A stretch of DNA of 49,022 nt from Shewanella chilikensis (GTDB lineage: Bacteria > Pseudomonadota > Gammaproteobacteria > Enterobacterales > Shewanellaceae): contig NZ_NIJM01000030.1 of NCBI RefSeq assembly GCF_002836945.1, positions 1 to 49,022 on the forward strand, written 5' to 3'. Position 1 is the first letter of the stretch; every line of letters begins with the position of its first letter. Position numbers and translations under genes: made by a program. The notes under the pieces are model-generated. The model was not told the DNA's origin. It was given only the letters and a program-made list of their open reading frames with translations, and ran no database searches. This document shows, piece by piece, positions 18,099 through 26,988 of this stretch.

Positions 18099-18254
18099 AA
18101 CGACTCCTTGGGTTAATTCTTGCTCGGTTATAAGTTTTGCTAATGACCAATAAAAAACATTAGTTATATTAATTTTCTTGCCGGGAGTAAACTGCCGCCA
18201 TTGAAAACCTTTATTGGTCGCCGATTATTGCGACGACCTGCTGTTGGAGAGATT
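18099..18254. promoter_or_regulatory. argP-argO divergent control region
   Basis: This AT-rich spacer separates argP from its expected target argO. The most AT-rich part (about 18135-18180, with ATTAGTTATATTAA) is the likely site of ArgP binding and of the argO -10. The argO ribosome binding site GGAGA (18246-18250) precedes the chosen ATG. No individual ArgP half-site could be defined with confidence. Confidence 0.5.
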
Positions 18255-18881
18255 ATGCAAACCGCTTTCATTCAGGGCATGGGGATAGGTGCCAGTTTGA
18301 TCATTGCCGTGGGAGCTCAGAACGCCTTTGTATTGAAGCAGGGCATCAAACGTGCCTATCCGTTTCCTATCGCCTTGACCTGTTCTTTGATAGACGCCCT
18401 GATGATTACTGCAGGGGTCGCCGGGCTTGGTCAGTTGATCTTGGCCGTGCCGGCCATTAAACATCTGGCGAGCTTTGGCGGCGCCGCCTTTTTGTTGTGG
18501 TACGGCTTTAATGCGCTGCGTTCCTCGTTCAAGAGTCAGGGGTTGCAGACAGGGGATACCGAAGCGGCGGATTCGTTTCGCAAGGCGATGATCACCACCT
18601 TGGCGATCAGCTTTTTGAACCCACATCTGTATCTGGATACCGTAGTTTTACTGGGCAGCATAAGCACAAAGTTTGATACCGAGGTCAGGGGCTGGTTTGG
18701 TGCCGGGGCCGTACTGGCTTCCTTTATCTGGTTCTTTAGTTTGAGCTTTGGTGCGCGCCTGTTGGCTCCCGTGTTTAGCCGTCCCGCGGCCTGGCGTTAT
18801 CTGGACAGGTTTATCTGGTTGACCATGTGGTCAATCGCTCTGGCTATCCTGTGGCCCTATTTTCAGGGAAGGGGTTTCTGA
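18255..18881 (+). CDS. argO: Arginine exporter ArgO (LysE family)
   Basis: This is an inner-membrane exporter of arginine and, in some species, lysine. The 208 residues match ArgO (E. coli 211): MQTAFIQGMGIGASLIIAVGAQN at the start, GIKRAYP, then SFLNPHLYLDTVVLLGS, a LysE-family signature, and a final membrane helix. The ATG at 18255 is chosen because GGAGA stands about five bases upstream and the family begins there; in-frame sequence back to 18201 is not family-like. It is divergent from argP, its probable activator. Confidence 0.94.
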   Translation: MQTAFIQGMGIGASLIIAVGAQNAFVLKQGIKRAYPFPIALTCSLIDALMITAGVAGLGQLILAVPAIKHLASFGGAAFLLWYGFNALRSSFKSQGLQTGDTEAADSFRKAMITTLAISFLNPHLYLDTVVLLGSISTKFDTEVRGWFGAGAVLASFIWFFSLSFGARLLAPVFSRPAAWRYLDRFIWLTMWSIALAILWPYFQGRGF

Positions 18882-18908
18882 GGGAATTAGCTATTTTGCA
18901 GAAAAACC

Positions 18909-18932
18909 AAAGCCCGCATCGCGGGCTTTTTA
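18909..18932 (+). terminator. argO terminator
   Basis: AAAGCCCGC / GCGGGCTTT stem with an ATC loop and a T run, 27 bp past argO. Confidence 0.92.
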
Positions 18933-19011
18933 GTGTCTCTGGCTTGGGCTATAGAAGCTTAGCTATTGTAATGAATGCCAGCAATAGAAGTTAGCAAACC
19001 AGCCGCGGGAT

Positions 19012-19479
19012 TTATCCCTTGAGATAGTCCAGCACCACCTGATGGTGATCTTTGGTCTTGAACTTGTCGAACCTGTGGCTGATGGTGCCATCTTGGTCAA
19101 TCAGAAAACTCAGGCGGTGAAGACCATCATAAACTTTGCCCATAAACTTTTTCTCGCCCCAGACACCGAAGGCATCGGCTACTGCGTGGTCTTCATCGCT
19201 GAGCAGGGTGAAGTTAAGCTCATGCTTATCGATAAACTTACCCAGTCTCGCCACGGGATCAATGCTTATTCCAAGCACGGTCACATTAAGTTCGTCCAGT
19301 TCCGCCTTGCTGTCTCTCAGGCCACAGGCTTGCACTGTGCAGCCTGGTGTCATCGCCTTGGGGTAGAAGTACACCAGTACCCGGCCTTTTTTCAGGCAAT
19401 CTTGCAGTGAAACATTTTCATCGTTTTGGTTTTTAAGGGTGAAGAGTGGCGCTTTATCGCCTGCTTTTAAGGTGTTCAT
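19012..19479 (-). CDS. bcp: Thioredoxin-dependent peroxiredoxin Bcp
   Basis: This is a cytoplasmic atypical 2-Cys peroxiredoxin that reduces hydroperoxides with thioredoxin. The 155 residues match Bcp (about 156). The peroxidatic cysteine C47 is in TPGCTVQAC and the resolving cysteine C52 is in the same loop; the conserved FYPKAMTPG and SDEDHAVADAFGVWGEKKFMG blocks are present. I start at MNTLKAGDKAP (19479); the longer frame upstream overlaps the gcvR tail. It follows gcvR by 40 bp, the same gcvR-bcp order as in E. coli. Confidence 0.95.
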   Translation of the reverse strand: MNTLKAGDKAPLFTLKNQNDENVSLQDCLKKGRVLVYFYPKAMTPGCTVQACGLRDSKAELDELNVTVLGISIDPVARLGKFIDKHELNFTLLSDEDHAVADAFGVWGEKKFMGKVYDGLHRLSFLIDQDGTISHRFDKFKTKDHHQVVLDYLKG

Positions 19480-19519
19480 GCGTTCAATCCTTTTGATCTT
19501 TATCTGGGACAAGTGGGAT

Positions 19520-20068
19520 TCAATCGGCCTTGGGAACCGCAATTCCTTGCATACGTTTGATGTTGCAGGTCAGGGACATCTCTTCGGCCAAGGCTTGGAT
19601 GCTGGTTTCCAGCTTATCCAATTCGACTTTTTCCGGGATATTGATGGCCAGGAAAACGTGCTGGGTCTGGTTGCCGTCCGGCAGCTCTTCCGAGTAGGAG
19701 CGCACCGCACCGAGATCCAAAGACCTGTCAGCCAGAAACTGGGATATACGCTTCATTGTGCCGCGTTGATCTTGGCCATTGAAAGTTACTTCAATACGCG
19801 AGATATAATTTTGCGGCGTGTGCTTGGAAGTGCGCTTCATCACTGTCATCAGCTCAAGCTCGACACTGAGACTGGGAAGGCTGGTTTCTATCTTGGTAAT
19901 GGATGCCCAGGAGCCGGACAACATCATAATCAGAGTAAACTCGTTGCCGAACAGCGCCATGCGGCTGTCGACTATGTCACAGTCGCAATCACTGGCCAAT
20001 CTTGCCAGTTTGCTGACCAGGCCGGGACGGTCGGCCCCCATAGCGGTAACGACCAGGTAGTTGGTCAT
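19520..20068 (-). CDS. gcvR: Glycine cleavage system regulator GcvR
   Basis: The 182-residue protein contains two ACT domains (MTNYLVVTAMGADRPGLVSKLARLA at the start; ISRIEVTFNGQDQRGTMKRISQFLADRS in the middle). GcvR binds GcvA and blocks activation of the gcvTHP operon when glycine is low. The length and the GADRPGLV motif fit E. coli GcvR. It is the first gene of a gcvR-bcp unit and diverges from dapA. A terminator-shaped hairpin lies 33 bp before its start. Confidence 0.92.
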   Translation of the reverse strand: MTNYLVVTAMGADRPGLVSKLARLASDCDCDIVDSRMALFGNEFTLIMMLSGSWASITKIETSLPSLSVELELMTVMKRTSKHTPQNYISRIEVTFNGQDQRGTMKRISQFLADRSLDLGAVRSYSEELPDGNQTQHVFLAINIPEKVELDKLETSIQALAEEMSLTCNIKRMQGIAVPKAD

Positions 20069-20101
20069 GAATTTTCCTCATATTTCCGGTATCATAGAGC
20101 G

Positions 20102-20132
20102 AAAACTCAGCCCCTTTGAGCTGAGTTTTTTG
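20102..20132 (+). terminator. Terminator-like hairpin between divergent gcvR and dapA
   Basis: AAAACTCAGC pairs with GCTGAGTTTT around a CCCTTTGA loop, with a T6 run on the plus strand. It lies upstream of both flanking genes, so no complete annotated gene ends at it. Possible roles are an attenuator in a long dapA leader, the end of a small RNA, or insulation between the two promoters. Confidence 0.75.
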
Positions 20133-20242
20133 TGCAGTCAACCATGCTACCACAACTTATTCGATTTGTTAGCCCTGACAGTGCTTGTCATTGGCTGGCT
20201 GCACCAGTACCATAGCGAATCCTGAAATCTTGGGGACATAAG

Positions 20243-21127
20243 ATGATAAACGGAAGCATCGTAGCCTTAATTACGCCCATGCAAGGCGATGGCTCAGTGG
20301 ATTTTGCAAGTCTCGAACGTTTGGTGGAATTTCATATCGAACAGGGGACTGATGCCATAGTTGCAGTTGGTACCACAGGCGAATCAGCCACTCTGCCCAT
20401 TCACGAACACCTTGAAGTGGTGTCGCAAACCCTTTCTTTTGCCGCAGGTCGTATTCCCGTTATCGGGGGGAATGGCGCTAATGCCACCGCCGAAGCCATA
20501 GAACTGACCCGGGGATTGTCGAAACTCGACGTGGCCGCCATGTTGGGGGTTACTCCTTACTATAACAAGCCGACGCCCAAAGGCTTGGTTGCCCATTATA
20601 AGGCGGTTGCAGCCAGCACGGATGTTCCCCAAATTCTGTATAACGTTCCCGGTCGTACTTCGGTTGACATGAAGCCGGAAACCGTTGCCCAGCTTTGTGA
20701 TGTGCCTAATATCATTGGGGTTAAGGAAGCCACAGGCGACCTCTCCCGGGTGAAACAACTGCGTGAGCTTTGCGGTAATGATTTTCTACTGTTCAGTGGC
20801 GATGACGCCACAGCGCGTGAATTTTTGACCCTTGGCGGCAATGGGGTGATATCGGTTGCCAATAATATCGTCCCTAAAGCCTTCAAGGCCATGTGTGACG
20901 CGGCATTGCAAGGACGAGCCGTAGAGGCAAAAGCCGTTGATGAATCCCTGAGCGGCTTGTACAGCGCACTCTTTTGTGAGGCTAACCCAATACCGGTTAA
21001 GTGGGCAGTTCACCGTATGGGACTCATCAGCGAAGGCACAATTCGTTTGCCTCTGACTGAACTTTCTGAAGAGTTTCATGGTCTGTTGCTTAACGCAATG
21101 CAAAAAGCCGGGATAGAGGTTGAATAA
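20243..21127 (+). CDS. dapA: 4-hydroxy-tetrahydrodipicolinate synthase DapA
   Basis: DapA condenses pyruvate with aspartate semialdehyde, the first committed step to diaminopimelate and lysine. The 294 residues match the enzyme throughout. The Schiff-base lysine K161 (GVKEATGD), Y133 and R138 ([10 protein letters not shown]), and T44-T45 (AVGTTGES) are all in place. GGGGACATAAG precedes the ATG. BamC follows after 4 bp, the dapA-bamC order of E. coli. Confidence 0.97.
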   Translation: MINGSIVALITPMQGDGSVDFASLERLVEFHIEQGTDAIVAVGTTGESATLPIHEHLEVVSQTLSFAAGRIPVIGGNGANATAEAIELTRGLSKLDVAAMLGVTPYYNKPTPKGLVAHYKAVAASTDVPQILYNVPGRTSVDMKPETVAQLCDVPNIIGVKEATGDLSRVKQLRELCGNDFLLFSGDDATAREFLTLGGNGVISVANNIVPKAFKAMCDAALQGRAVEAKAVDESLSGLYSALFCEANPIPVKWAVHRMGLISEGTIRLPLTELSEEFHGLLLNAMQKAGIEVE

Positions 21128-21131
21128 TTTA

Positions 21132-22232
21132 ATGCTAAAGCAAGTTACCCCCTTAGTGATGGTTGTCGCTGTTGCAGCCTGCAGTACGCCGATTGATCGT
21201 CGCCAGGCCAACGGCGACTTCGAATACGTAGATGCCGGCACTTCAGCACCTTTGGTGATCCCGGAAGGTTTGGACACTCCAAGATTCAGTAAAGAGTTTG
21301 AGATCCCACAGCTTGGTGCCAAGAGCAATCCTGAGTTCGTCGGTGAAAAACTCGATATCCGCCCGCCTCTACAAGTACTGCCTATGGCGGAAGGCACTCA
21401 TGTGGAAGAGGGCAGTGATAATATTAAAGTCGTGGTTGAGTCCATCGACAACAGCGTTGATCTTAAGCAGGAGATCTTCAGCACAGTTAAGGGTTACCTG
21501 CAAAAGCAAGGCTACGGCATAGTCTCTGAAGATTATGATAAAGGTTCTATCGAAACAGATTGGATTGAAACTGAGCAGGTACTCGATTCTTCCTGGTTTG
21601 GCAGCGATAAAGTATACCAGCTGCGCCAGCGTTTCCGTTTCGATGTCGAAGTTCGTCCTCATGGCCGTACCGGTAATTTGCTGATCACACTTATCGACCA
21701 CGAAGAACATTATGACGGCTCAGAGCTGCCGGTATTGCTCAGCGGTGAAGATAAGCGCCGTTATACCATAGACATGCTCAACAGTGCCGTGGCCTATATG
21801 AGCCTCAAGCGTGAGCAGATGATCAAGGCCAACCGCATCAAGCAAAGTCTCGGCATTGATATGTCACTGCATCAGGGCGGTGACAGTGAAAGCTACTGGG
21901 TGGCCGATGCGCCGTTCAAGCGTACCTGGGATCGTCTACGGCTAGTACTGCCTGAGCTAGGCTTGGAAGTGGTAGACATGGACTCAAGTAAAGGCTTGTT
22001 CTACGTTAATCTGAATGACAACTCCGGCTTCTGGAGTTCCCTGTGGGGCGATAACAAGTTGGCGCTCAAAGAAGGCAGTTATCGTTTGTTGCTGAAAGAA
22101 GACGCCGCCAACAAAGAGCAGACTGAAATTCGTCTGCACGATGTGGCCGATCAGCCACTCGCCAATGAAACCATTGAAGCCGTTTATCAGAACCTGGCGG
22201 ATTTGATGCGCGAAGATCGTAAGGTGCGTTAA
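21132..22232 (+). CDS. bamC: Outer-membrane assembly lipoprotein BamC
   Basis: BamC is an accessory lipoprotein of the BAM complex. The 366-residue protein starts with a lipoprotein signal (VAVAAC, C17). The unstructured N-terminal segment that lies along BamD follows (DFEYVDAGTSAPLVIPEGLDTP), then two helix-grip domains (SWFGSDKVYQLRQRFRFDVE; SYWVADAPFKRTWDRLRLVL). I start at the ATG at 21132, which gives a compact signal peptide; a TTG at 21120 overlaps the dapA end and is less likely. It is closed by a strong terminator. Confidence 0.93.
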   Translation: MLKQVTPLVMVVAVAACSTPIDRRQANGDFEYVDAGTSAPLVIPEGLDTPRFSKEFEIPQLGAKSNPEFVGEKLDIRPPLQVLPMAEGTHVEEGSDNIKVVVESIDNSVDLKQEIFSTVKGYLQKQGYGIVSEDYDKGSIETDWIETEQVLDSSWFGSDKVYQLRQRFRFDVEVRPHGRTGNLLITLIDHEEHYDGSELPVLLSGEDKRRYTIDMLNSAVAYMSLKREQMIKANRIKQSLGIDMSLHQGGDSESYWVADAPFKRTWDRLRLVLPELGLEVVDMDSSKGLFYVNLNDNSGFWSSLWGDNKLALKEGSYRLLLKEDAANKEQTEIRLHDVADQPLANETIEAVYQNLADLMREDRKVR

Positions 22233-22264
22233 GCGCTTCTGGTTTATCACTGCGGGTTTGATTG

Positions 22265-22292
22265 GAAAGGCGCCGAATTCGGCGCCTTTTTT
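22265..22292 (+). terminator. dapA-bamC terminator
   Basis: AAAGGCGCCG / CGGCGCCTTT palindrome with an AATT loop and a T run, 32 bp after the bamC stop. Confidence 0.93.
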
Positions 22293-22646
22293 ATTCAGTT
22301 GCCAAGCAATTGCGCCAGAGCCCTTTGGTAGTATCAACTGGTCCTTCCTGTAGCCACTTAACTTGTAATGTTTTTGTATGATTTTTGTGCTGCACATTCA
22401 GTTATACAGAACGCTAGATGAAATAGTTCAGTCACTGCGCAAATGGCCTTATATAGAATACTCTTTGGCTTTTGGGTTATTAGGCAGCTTTTATCTCCGC
22501 GAGCTAGTGGTTGATACAGATTCTTTAACCATGTTTCCATCTGTGTCAAATAAATGTAATTTGTAAGTAAAAGTAAAACGTATTGAAGCCGATAAGTCGC
22601 AGGGTAAACTGTTTTACCCATAAAATTCTGTACCTTCGGACAATCA
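22293..22646. other. Gene-free AT-rich spacer before the RND genes
   Basis: About 350 bp without a supportable gene. Two open frames (62 codons plus strand, 111 codons minus strand) have no ribosome binding site and no family likeness. It probably carries the promoter of the RND operon, but no clear -35/-10 pair or regulator site stands out, and no regulator gene adjoins. Confidence 0.45.
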
Positions 22647-23732
22647 ATGAAAAAAATAATACTCCTAGTGGTACTACTGGCGGCAGCAGCCATTGGTTAT
22701 CAACAATGGCATCAGCAGCCAGCCCCGATGGAGAAAAAAGCCCGCCCGGTACCCAATGTTGTGGTGTATAAGGCCGCTATACAGGCTGTGCGGGATGAAG
22801 TGGAGGCGCTTGGTACCTCCAAGGCTTATGAATCAGTGACCATCACCCCCAAGGTCAGCGATGTGCTGACCTCGATTCGTTTCGATGATGGTCAGATAGT
22901 CAAGCAAGGACAACTGCTTGCCAAACTGCAGGACGCCGAACAGCAAGCCAGGGTGGAATTGGCCAGGATCAAGGTGCGGGAGAATACCCGTGAGTTTGAC
23001 CGTATCAGCTCGCTGGTAACCAGCAAAACAGTTGCTGAAACCGAACGCGACCGATTGCAAACCCTGATAGAAAGTGCGAAGGCCGAAGTCGAGCAAGCAC
23101 AGGCGGCACTGCGGGATAGGCAGATTACCGCCCCCTTCAACGGTCGCCTGGGTTTACGCCAGGTCTCGGTCGGTAGCCTGGTGACCCCGGGAGTGGTGAT
23201 CACCACCTTGGATGATATCTCGGTTATCAAGTTGGACTTCTCGGTTCCCGAGCGGTTTATTCAAGACTTGTTGCCGGGCAAAACCGTGGAAGCCCGGGCG
23301 GTTGCCTATCCGGATAAGCTGTTTCGAGGCAAGGTTGTTTCCATCGACAGCCGGGTTAACCCTACCACAAGGGCAGTTGTGGTGCGCGCCGAGATCCCCA
23401 ACCCGGATGGTCAACTGCTGCCTGGCATGTTGATGAAGGTGAAGCTCATCAAGCAAAACCGTGAGGCTTTGCTGCTGCCCGAGTCAGCGATTATTCCTAT
23501 CCAAAACCGCCACTATCTTTATCTGGCCAACAGCGAAGGTGTGGTGGAACAGCGACAGGTTACCATTGGGCTGCGTAGCCGTGGCTGGGTAGAAGTTCTC
23601 GAAGGCGTCGAGCTGGGTGAACAGGTGATCATTCGCGGGATCCTCAAGGTTCGTCCCGGTGACAAGGTCAAGGTGGAGTTCAAGGAACATTTCAGCTTCC
23701 TGACGGCTGAAGAGGCGAAGACCACAGCATGA
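22647..23732 (+). CDS. RND efflux periplasmic adaptor (membrane fusion protein)
   Basis: The 361-residue protein has an N-terminal membrane anchor (KKIILLVVLLAAAAIGY), a biotinyl-lipoyl-like domain split by a short coiled coil (VTITPKVSDVLTSIRFDDGQIVKQGQLLAKL; ..DRQITAPFNGRLGLRQVSVGSLV), then beta-barrel and membrane-proximal domains (PTTRAVVVRAEIPN; LLPGMLMKV; LLPESAI). It bridges the inner-membrane pump to an outer-membrane channel. Its stop overlaps the permease start by 4 bp. No outer-membrane factor is encoded beside it, so it probably uses a TolC made elsewhere. Substrates cannot be told from sequence. Confidence 0.93.
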   Translation: MKKIILLVVLLAAAAIGYQQWHQQPAPMEKKARPVPNVVVYKAAIQAVRDEVEALGTSKAYESVTITPKVSDVLTSIRFDDGQIVKQGQLLAKLQDAEQQARVELARIKVRENTREFDRISSLVTSKTVAETERDRLQTLIESAKAEVEQAQAALRDRQITAPFNGRLGLRQVSVGSLVTPGVVITTLDDISVIKLDFSVPERFIQDLLPGKTVEARAVAYPDKLFRGKVVSIDSRVNPTTRAVVVRAEIPNPDGQLLPGMLMKVKLIKQNREALLLPESAIIPIQNRHYLYLANSEGVVEQRQVTIGLRSRGWVEVLEGVELGEQVIIRGILKVRPGDKVKVEFKEHFSFLTAEEAKTTA

Positions 23733-26700
23733 TACTGACAGACATTTCCGTTAAACGGCCGGTTTTCGCCTCGGTCATCAGTCTTTTGTTGATTGCTTTT
23801 GGTCTGGTGTCTTTCGGTAAGTTGCCGCTGCGCGAATACCCGGATATTGACCCGCCGATAGTTTCGATAGATACCAGCTACCGTGGTGCCAGTGCCTCTG
23901 TGGTGGAAAGCCGGATCACTCAACTGATTGAAGACAGGATCAGCGGCGTTGAAGGCATACGCCATATCAATTCATCCAGTACAGACGGCCGCTCTTCCGT
24001 GGTGCTGGAATTTGATATTGACCGGGATATTGAAGCGGCGGCCAACGATGTCCGCGATCGCATTTCAGGTTTGCTTGATAACCTGCCGGAAGAGGCCGAT
24101 CCGCCTGAAGTGCAAAAGGCCAATGGCGGCGATGAAGTGATCATGTGGCTCAATCTGGTGTCGGATCAGATGACCACTTTACAACTCACTGACTATGCCC
24201 GCCGTTATCTTACCGACAGATTTTCCGTCATCGACGGGGTGGCCAATATGCGTGTCGGTGGCGGCAAGGTCTACGCCATGCGGGTCTGGATTGACCGCCA
24301 GGCGCTGGCGGCCCGTAACCTGACGGTGGCCGATGTCGAATCGGCGCTGCGATCGGAAAACGTCGAACTGCCGGCCGGCTCCATCGAATCCAAGGAACGT
24401 CACTTTACCGTGCGGCTTGAGCGTAGCTTTCGCACCGCCGAAGACTTTGCTAACCTGGCGCTGACTCAAGGGGGCGACGGTTACCTGGTTAAACTCGGAG
24501 ATGTGGCCCAGGTCGAAATCGGCTCCGAAGAAGAGCGGATCATGTTCCGCGGTAACGGCGAAGCCATGATAGGCCTTGGGGTTTCCAAACAGTCTACCGC
24601 CAATACTTTGGAAGTGGCGCGGGCGGTGAATAAACTGGTAGATGAGATCAACCCGACTCTGCCCCAGGGTATGGAGATCAAACGCTCCTACGACAGCTCA
24701 GTGTTTATCGAAGCCTCTATCGACGAGGTGTATCAGACGCTGTTTATCGCCATTATTTTGGTGATCATCGTCATTTACCTGTTCCTTGGCAGCGTGCGCG
24801 CCATGTTGATCCCGGCACTAACTGTGCCCGTATCCCTACTAGCCACTTTTATCGTGCTCTACGCCTTGGGATACACAATTAACCTCTTGACCCTGCTGGC
24901 GATGATTCTGGCTATCGGTATGGTGGTGGATGATGCCATCGTGATGCTGGAAAACATTCACCGCCGCATCGAAGAGGGCGACAGTCCATTGAAAGCCGCT
25001 TTCCTCGGCGCCCGTGAGGTGGCCTTTGCGGTTATTGCCACTACGGCGGTGTTGGTGGCGGTATTTATGCCAATCACCTTCCTCGATGGCGATCTCGGTA
25101 AGTTGTTTAAAGAGTTTGCCGTCACCATGAGTGCCGCCGTGTTGTTTTCCTCGATAGTGGCGCTGACACTCAGTCCCATGATGTGTTCCAAACTGCTTAA
25201 GCCCGCGAGCCAGGATACTTGGCTGATGCGCAAGGTCGATAAGGGAATGAACGCTCTGGCAGGCTTTTACAGCCGCAGCCTTACCGGCGCCATGAAGCAC
25301 CCCTTGCTGGTTTCCCTGTTGGTGGTGGCGGCTCTTGGAGCCAGTGCCTACATGGTTAAACTGATCCCGCAGGAGTTTGCGCCTCAGGAAGACAGGGGCT
25401 CTATGTTTCTGATGGTCAACGGCCCGGAGGGCGCCAGCTATGAATATATCGAAGCCTATATGAACGAGGTGGAACAGCGTTTGATGCCTCTGGTCGACAG
25501 CGGCGAAGTCAAACGTTTGTTGATCCGTGCGCCTCGCGGTTGGGGCGGCTCGGCCAACTTCTCCAACGGTATGGCGATCATAGTACTCAATGATTGGGGC
25601 CAGCGCCGTCCCGCCAAGGAGATCATCAATGATATCCGTGGCAGGCTCGCCGATCTCGCCGGCGTCAGGGCGTTTCCTGTGATGCGCCAGGCCTTTGGCC
25701 GCGGTGTCGGTAAACCTGTACAGTTTGTCATTGGCGGCCCCAGTTATGAGGAACTCGCCAGATGGCGCGACATCATGCTGGAAAAAGCGGCGGAAAACCC
25801 CAACCTGGTCGGTTTGGATCATGACTACAAGGAAACTAAGCCTCAGCTCAGAGTAGTCATCGACAAAGACAGGGCGGCTGATCTCGGGGTCTCCATAGCT
25901 CATATCGGGCGTACACTGGAATCCATGTTGGGTTCTCGCCTGGTGACCACCTTTATGCGTGATGGTGAAGAGTATGATGTGATTATTGAAGGCAACCGCG
26001 ACAGCCAAAACACCGCCTCGGATATGCAGAATATCTATGTGCGCTCAGATCGCAGCAAGCAACTGATCCCGCTCTCGAACCTGGTGAGCATTGAGGAGTT
26101 TGCCGACGCCAGTCAGCTCCATCGCTACAACCGGATGCGGGCGATAACCCTGGAGGCCAGTTTGGCGGAAGGTTACAGCCTGGGTGAGGCGCTCGATTAT
26201 CTCAATGATTTGGCCCACACCTATTTACCGGCAGAAGCCTTGATAAGCTACAAAGGCCAGTCACTCGACTATCAGGAGTCCGGCAGCTCCATGTACTTCG
26301 TGTTCCTGCTGGCGTTGGGAATAGTGTTCCTGGTATTGGCGGCGCAGTTTGAGAGCTATATCCACCCCATGGTGATCATGTTGACTGTGCCGCTGGCAAC
26401 AGTGGGCGCTCTGGTGGGCTTACTGCTGACCGGCCAAAGTCTGAATATCTACAGCCAGATAGGCATCATCATGTTGGTAGGGCTGGCGGCCAAAAACGGT
26501 ATTCTTATCGTCGAGTTTGCCAACCAGCTCAGGGATAAGGGACTTGAGTTCGACGCCGCTATATTGCAAGCGGCCAACCAAAGGCTCAGACCGATACTGA
26601 TGACAGGTATAACCACGGCCGCCGGCGCCGTGCCTCTGGTGCTCGCCGAGGGGGCAGGCGCCGAGACCCGTTTTGTTATTGGCGTGGTGGTGCTCTCCGG

Positions 26701-26821
26701 CATCTTGCTGGCTACAGTGTTTACCCTGTTGGTGATCCCTGTGGCTTATTCACTGTTTGCTCGCCGTTCCAGCTCACCGGAAGCAGTGGCCCAACAGTTG
26801 GAAAAGGAGCTGACAGAATGA
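23729..26821 (+). CDS. RND multidrug efflux permease (HAE1 family)
   Basis: The 1030-residue protein is a full-length proton-driven RND pump with 12 helices and two large periplasmic loops. The first helix (PVFASVISLLLIAFGLVSF) and the family start ILTDISVKRPVFA are typical. The proton-relay aspartates are D401-D402 (GMVVDDAIVMLENI). The second half repeats the fold (YSQIGIIMLVGLAAKNGILIVEFANQ, TTAAGAVPL). It pairs with the adaptor upstream through an ATGA overlap. The family exports drugs, dyes, detergents or solvents; which of these applies here is unknown. Confidence 0.95.
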   Translation: MILTDISVKRPVFASVISLLLIAFGLVSFGKLPLREYPDIDPPIVSIDTSYRGASASVVESRITQLIEDRISGVEGIRHINSSSTDGRSSVVLEFDIDRDIEAAANDVRDRISGLLDNLPEEADPPEVQKANGGDEVIMWLNLVSDQMTTLQLTDYARRYLTDRFSVIDGVANMRVGGGKVYAMRVWIDRQALAARNLTVADVESALRSENVELPAGSIESKERHFTVRLERSFRTAEDFANLALTQGGDGYLVKLGDVAQVEIGSEEERIMFRGNGEAMIGLGVSKQSTANTLEVARAVNKLVDEINPTLPQGMEIKRSYDSSVFIEASIDEVYQTLFIAIILVIIVIYLFLGSVRAMLIPALTVPVSLLATFIVLYALGYTINLLTLLAMILAIGMVVDDAIVMLENIHRRIEEGDSPLKAAFLGAREVAFAVIATTAVLVAVFMPITFLDGDLGKLFKEFAVTMSAAVLFSSIVALTLSPMMCSKLLKPASQDTWLMRKVDKGMNALAGFYSRSLTGAMKHPLLVSLLVVAALGASAYMVKLIPQEFAPQEDRGSMFLMVNGPEGASYEYIEAYMNEVEQRLMPLVDSGEVKRLLIRAPRGWGGSANFSNGMAIIVLNDWGQRRPAKEIINDIRGRLADLAGVRAFPVMRQAFGRGVGKPVQFVIGGPSYEELARWRDIMLEKAAENPNLVGLDHDYKETKPQLRVVIDKDRAADLGVSIAHIGRTLESMLGSRLVTTFMRDGEEYDVIIEGNRDSQNTASDMQNIYVRSDRSKQLIPLSNLVSIEEFADASQLHRYNRMRAITLEASLAEGYSLGEALDYLNDLAHTYLPAEALISYKGQSLDYQESGSSMYFVFLLALGIVFLVLAAQFESYIHPMVIMLTVPLATVGALVGLLLTGQSLNIYSQIGIIMLVGLAAKNGILIVEFANQLRDKGLEFDAAILQAANQRLRPILMTGITTAAGAVPLVLAEGAGAETRFVIGVVVLSGILLATVFTLLVIPVAYSLFARRSSSPEAVAQQLEKELTE

Positions 26822-26823
26822 CG

Positions 26824-26857
26824 CTATAGAGCCCAAGTACCAACTTGGGCTCTATAG
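26824..26857. repeat. Perfect 15-bp inverted repeat after the RND operon
   Basis: CTATAGAGCCCAAGT and its exact complement surround an ACCA loop, starting 3 bp after the permease stop. It would act as a very stable hairpin at the 3' end of the transcript, but the following bases (TCCATGGG) contain no T run, so it may stabilise mRNA or need Rho rather than act as an intrinsic terminator. Confidence 0.7.
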
Positions 26858-26976
26858 TCCATGGGTATTAGTCTTTTAGAATGATATCTATCATTAGGGG
26901 TCAGCTTGAGCTGAAAATTTGGTTTTAACAAAATATCAGTCTCTTTTTTCACCAAGATCTTTCTGTGCAAATTTGC

Positions 26977-26982
26977 TACAAT
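26977..26982 (+). promoter_or_regulatory. Candidate -10 element TACAAT
   Basis: TACAAT in a GCTACAATG context is a good sigma-70 -10. The -35 is weak (region 26954-26960). Transcription would start near 26989, leaving a leader of about 280 bases before the ATG at 27270. Confidence 0.45.
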
Positions 26983-26988
26983 GTTTGC

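Noticed and set aside
22358..22693. 111-codon minus-strand frame before the RND genes
   Set aside because: It overlaps the RND adaptor start and has no family likeness.
24839..26008. 389-codon open frame antisense to the RND permease
   Set aside because: It lies wholly within a certain gene, is His/Gln/Gly-rich with no family resemblance, and is a codon-bias shadow of the pump gene.
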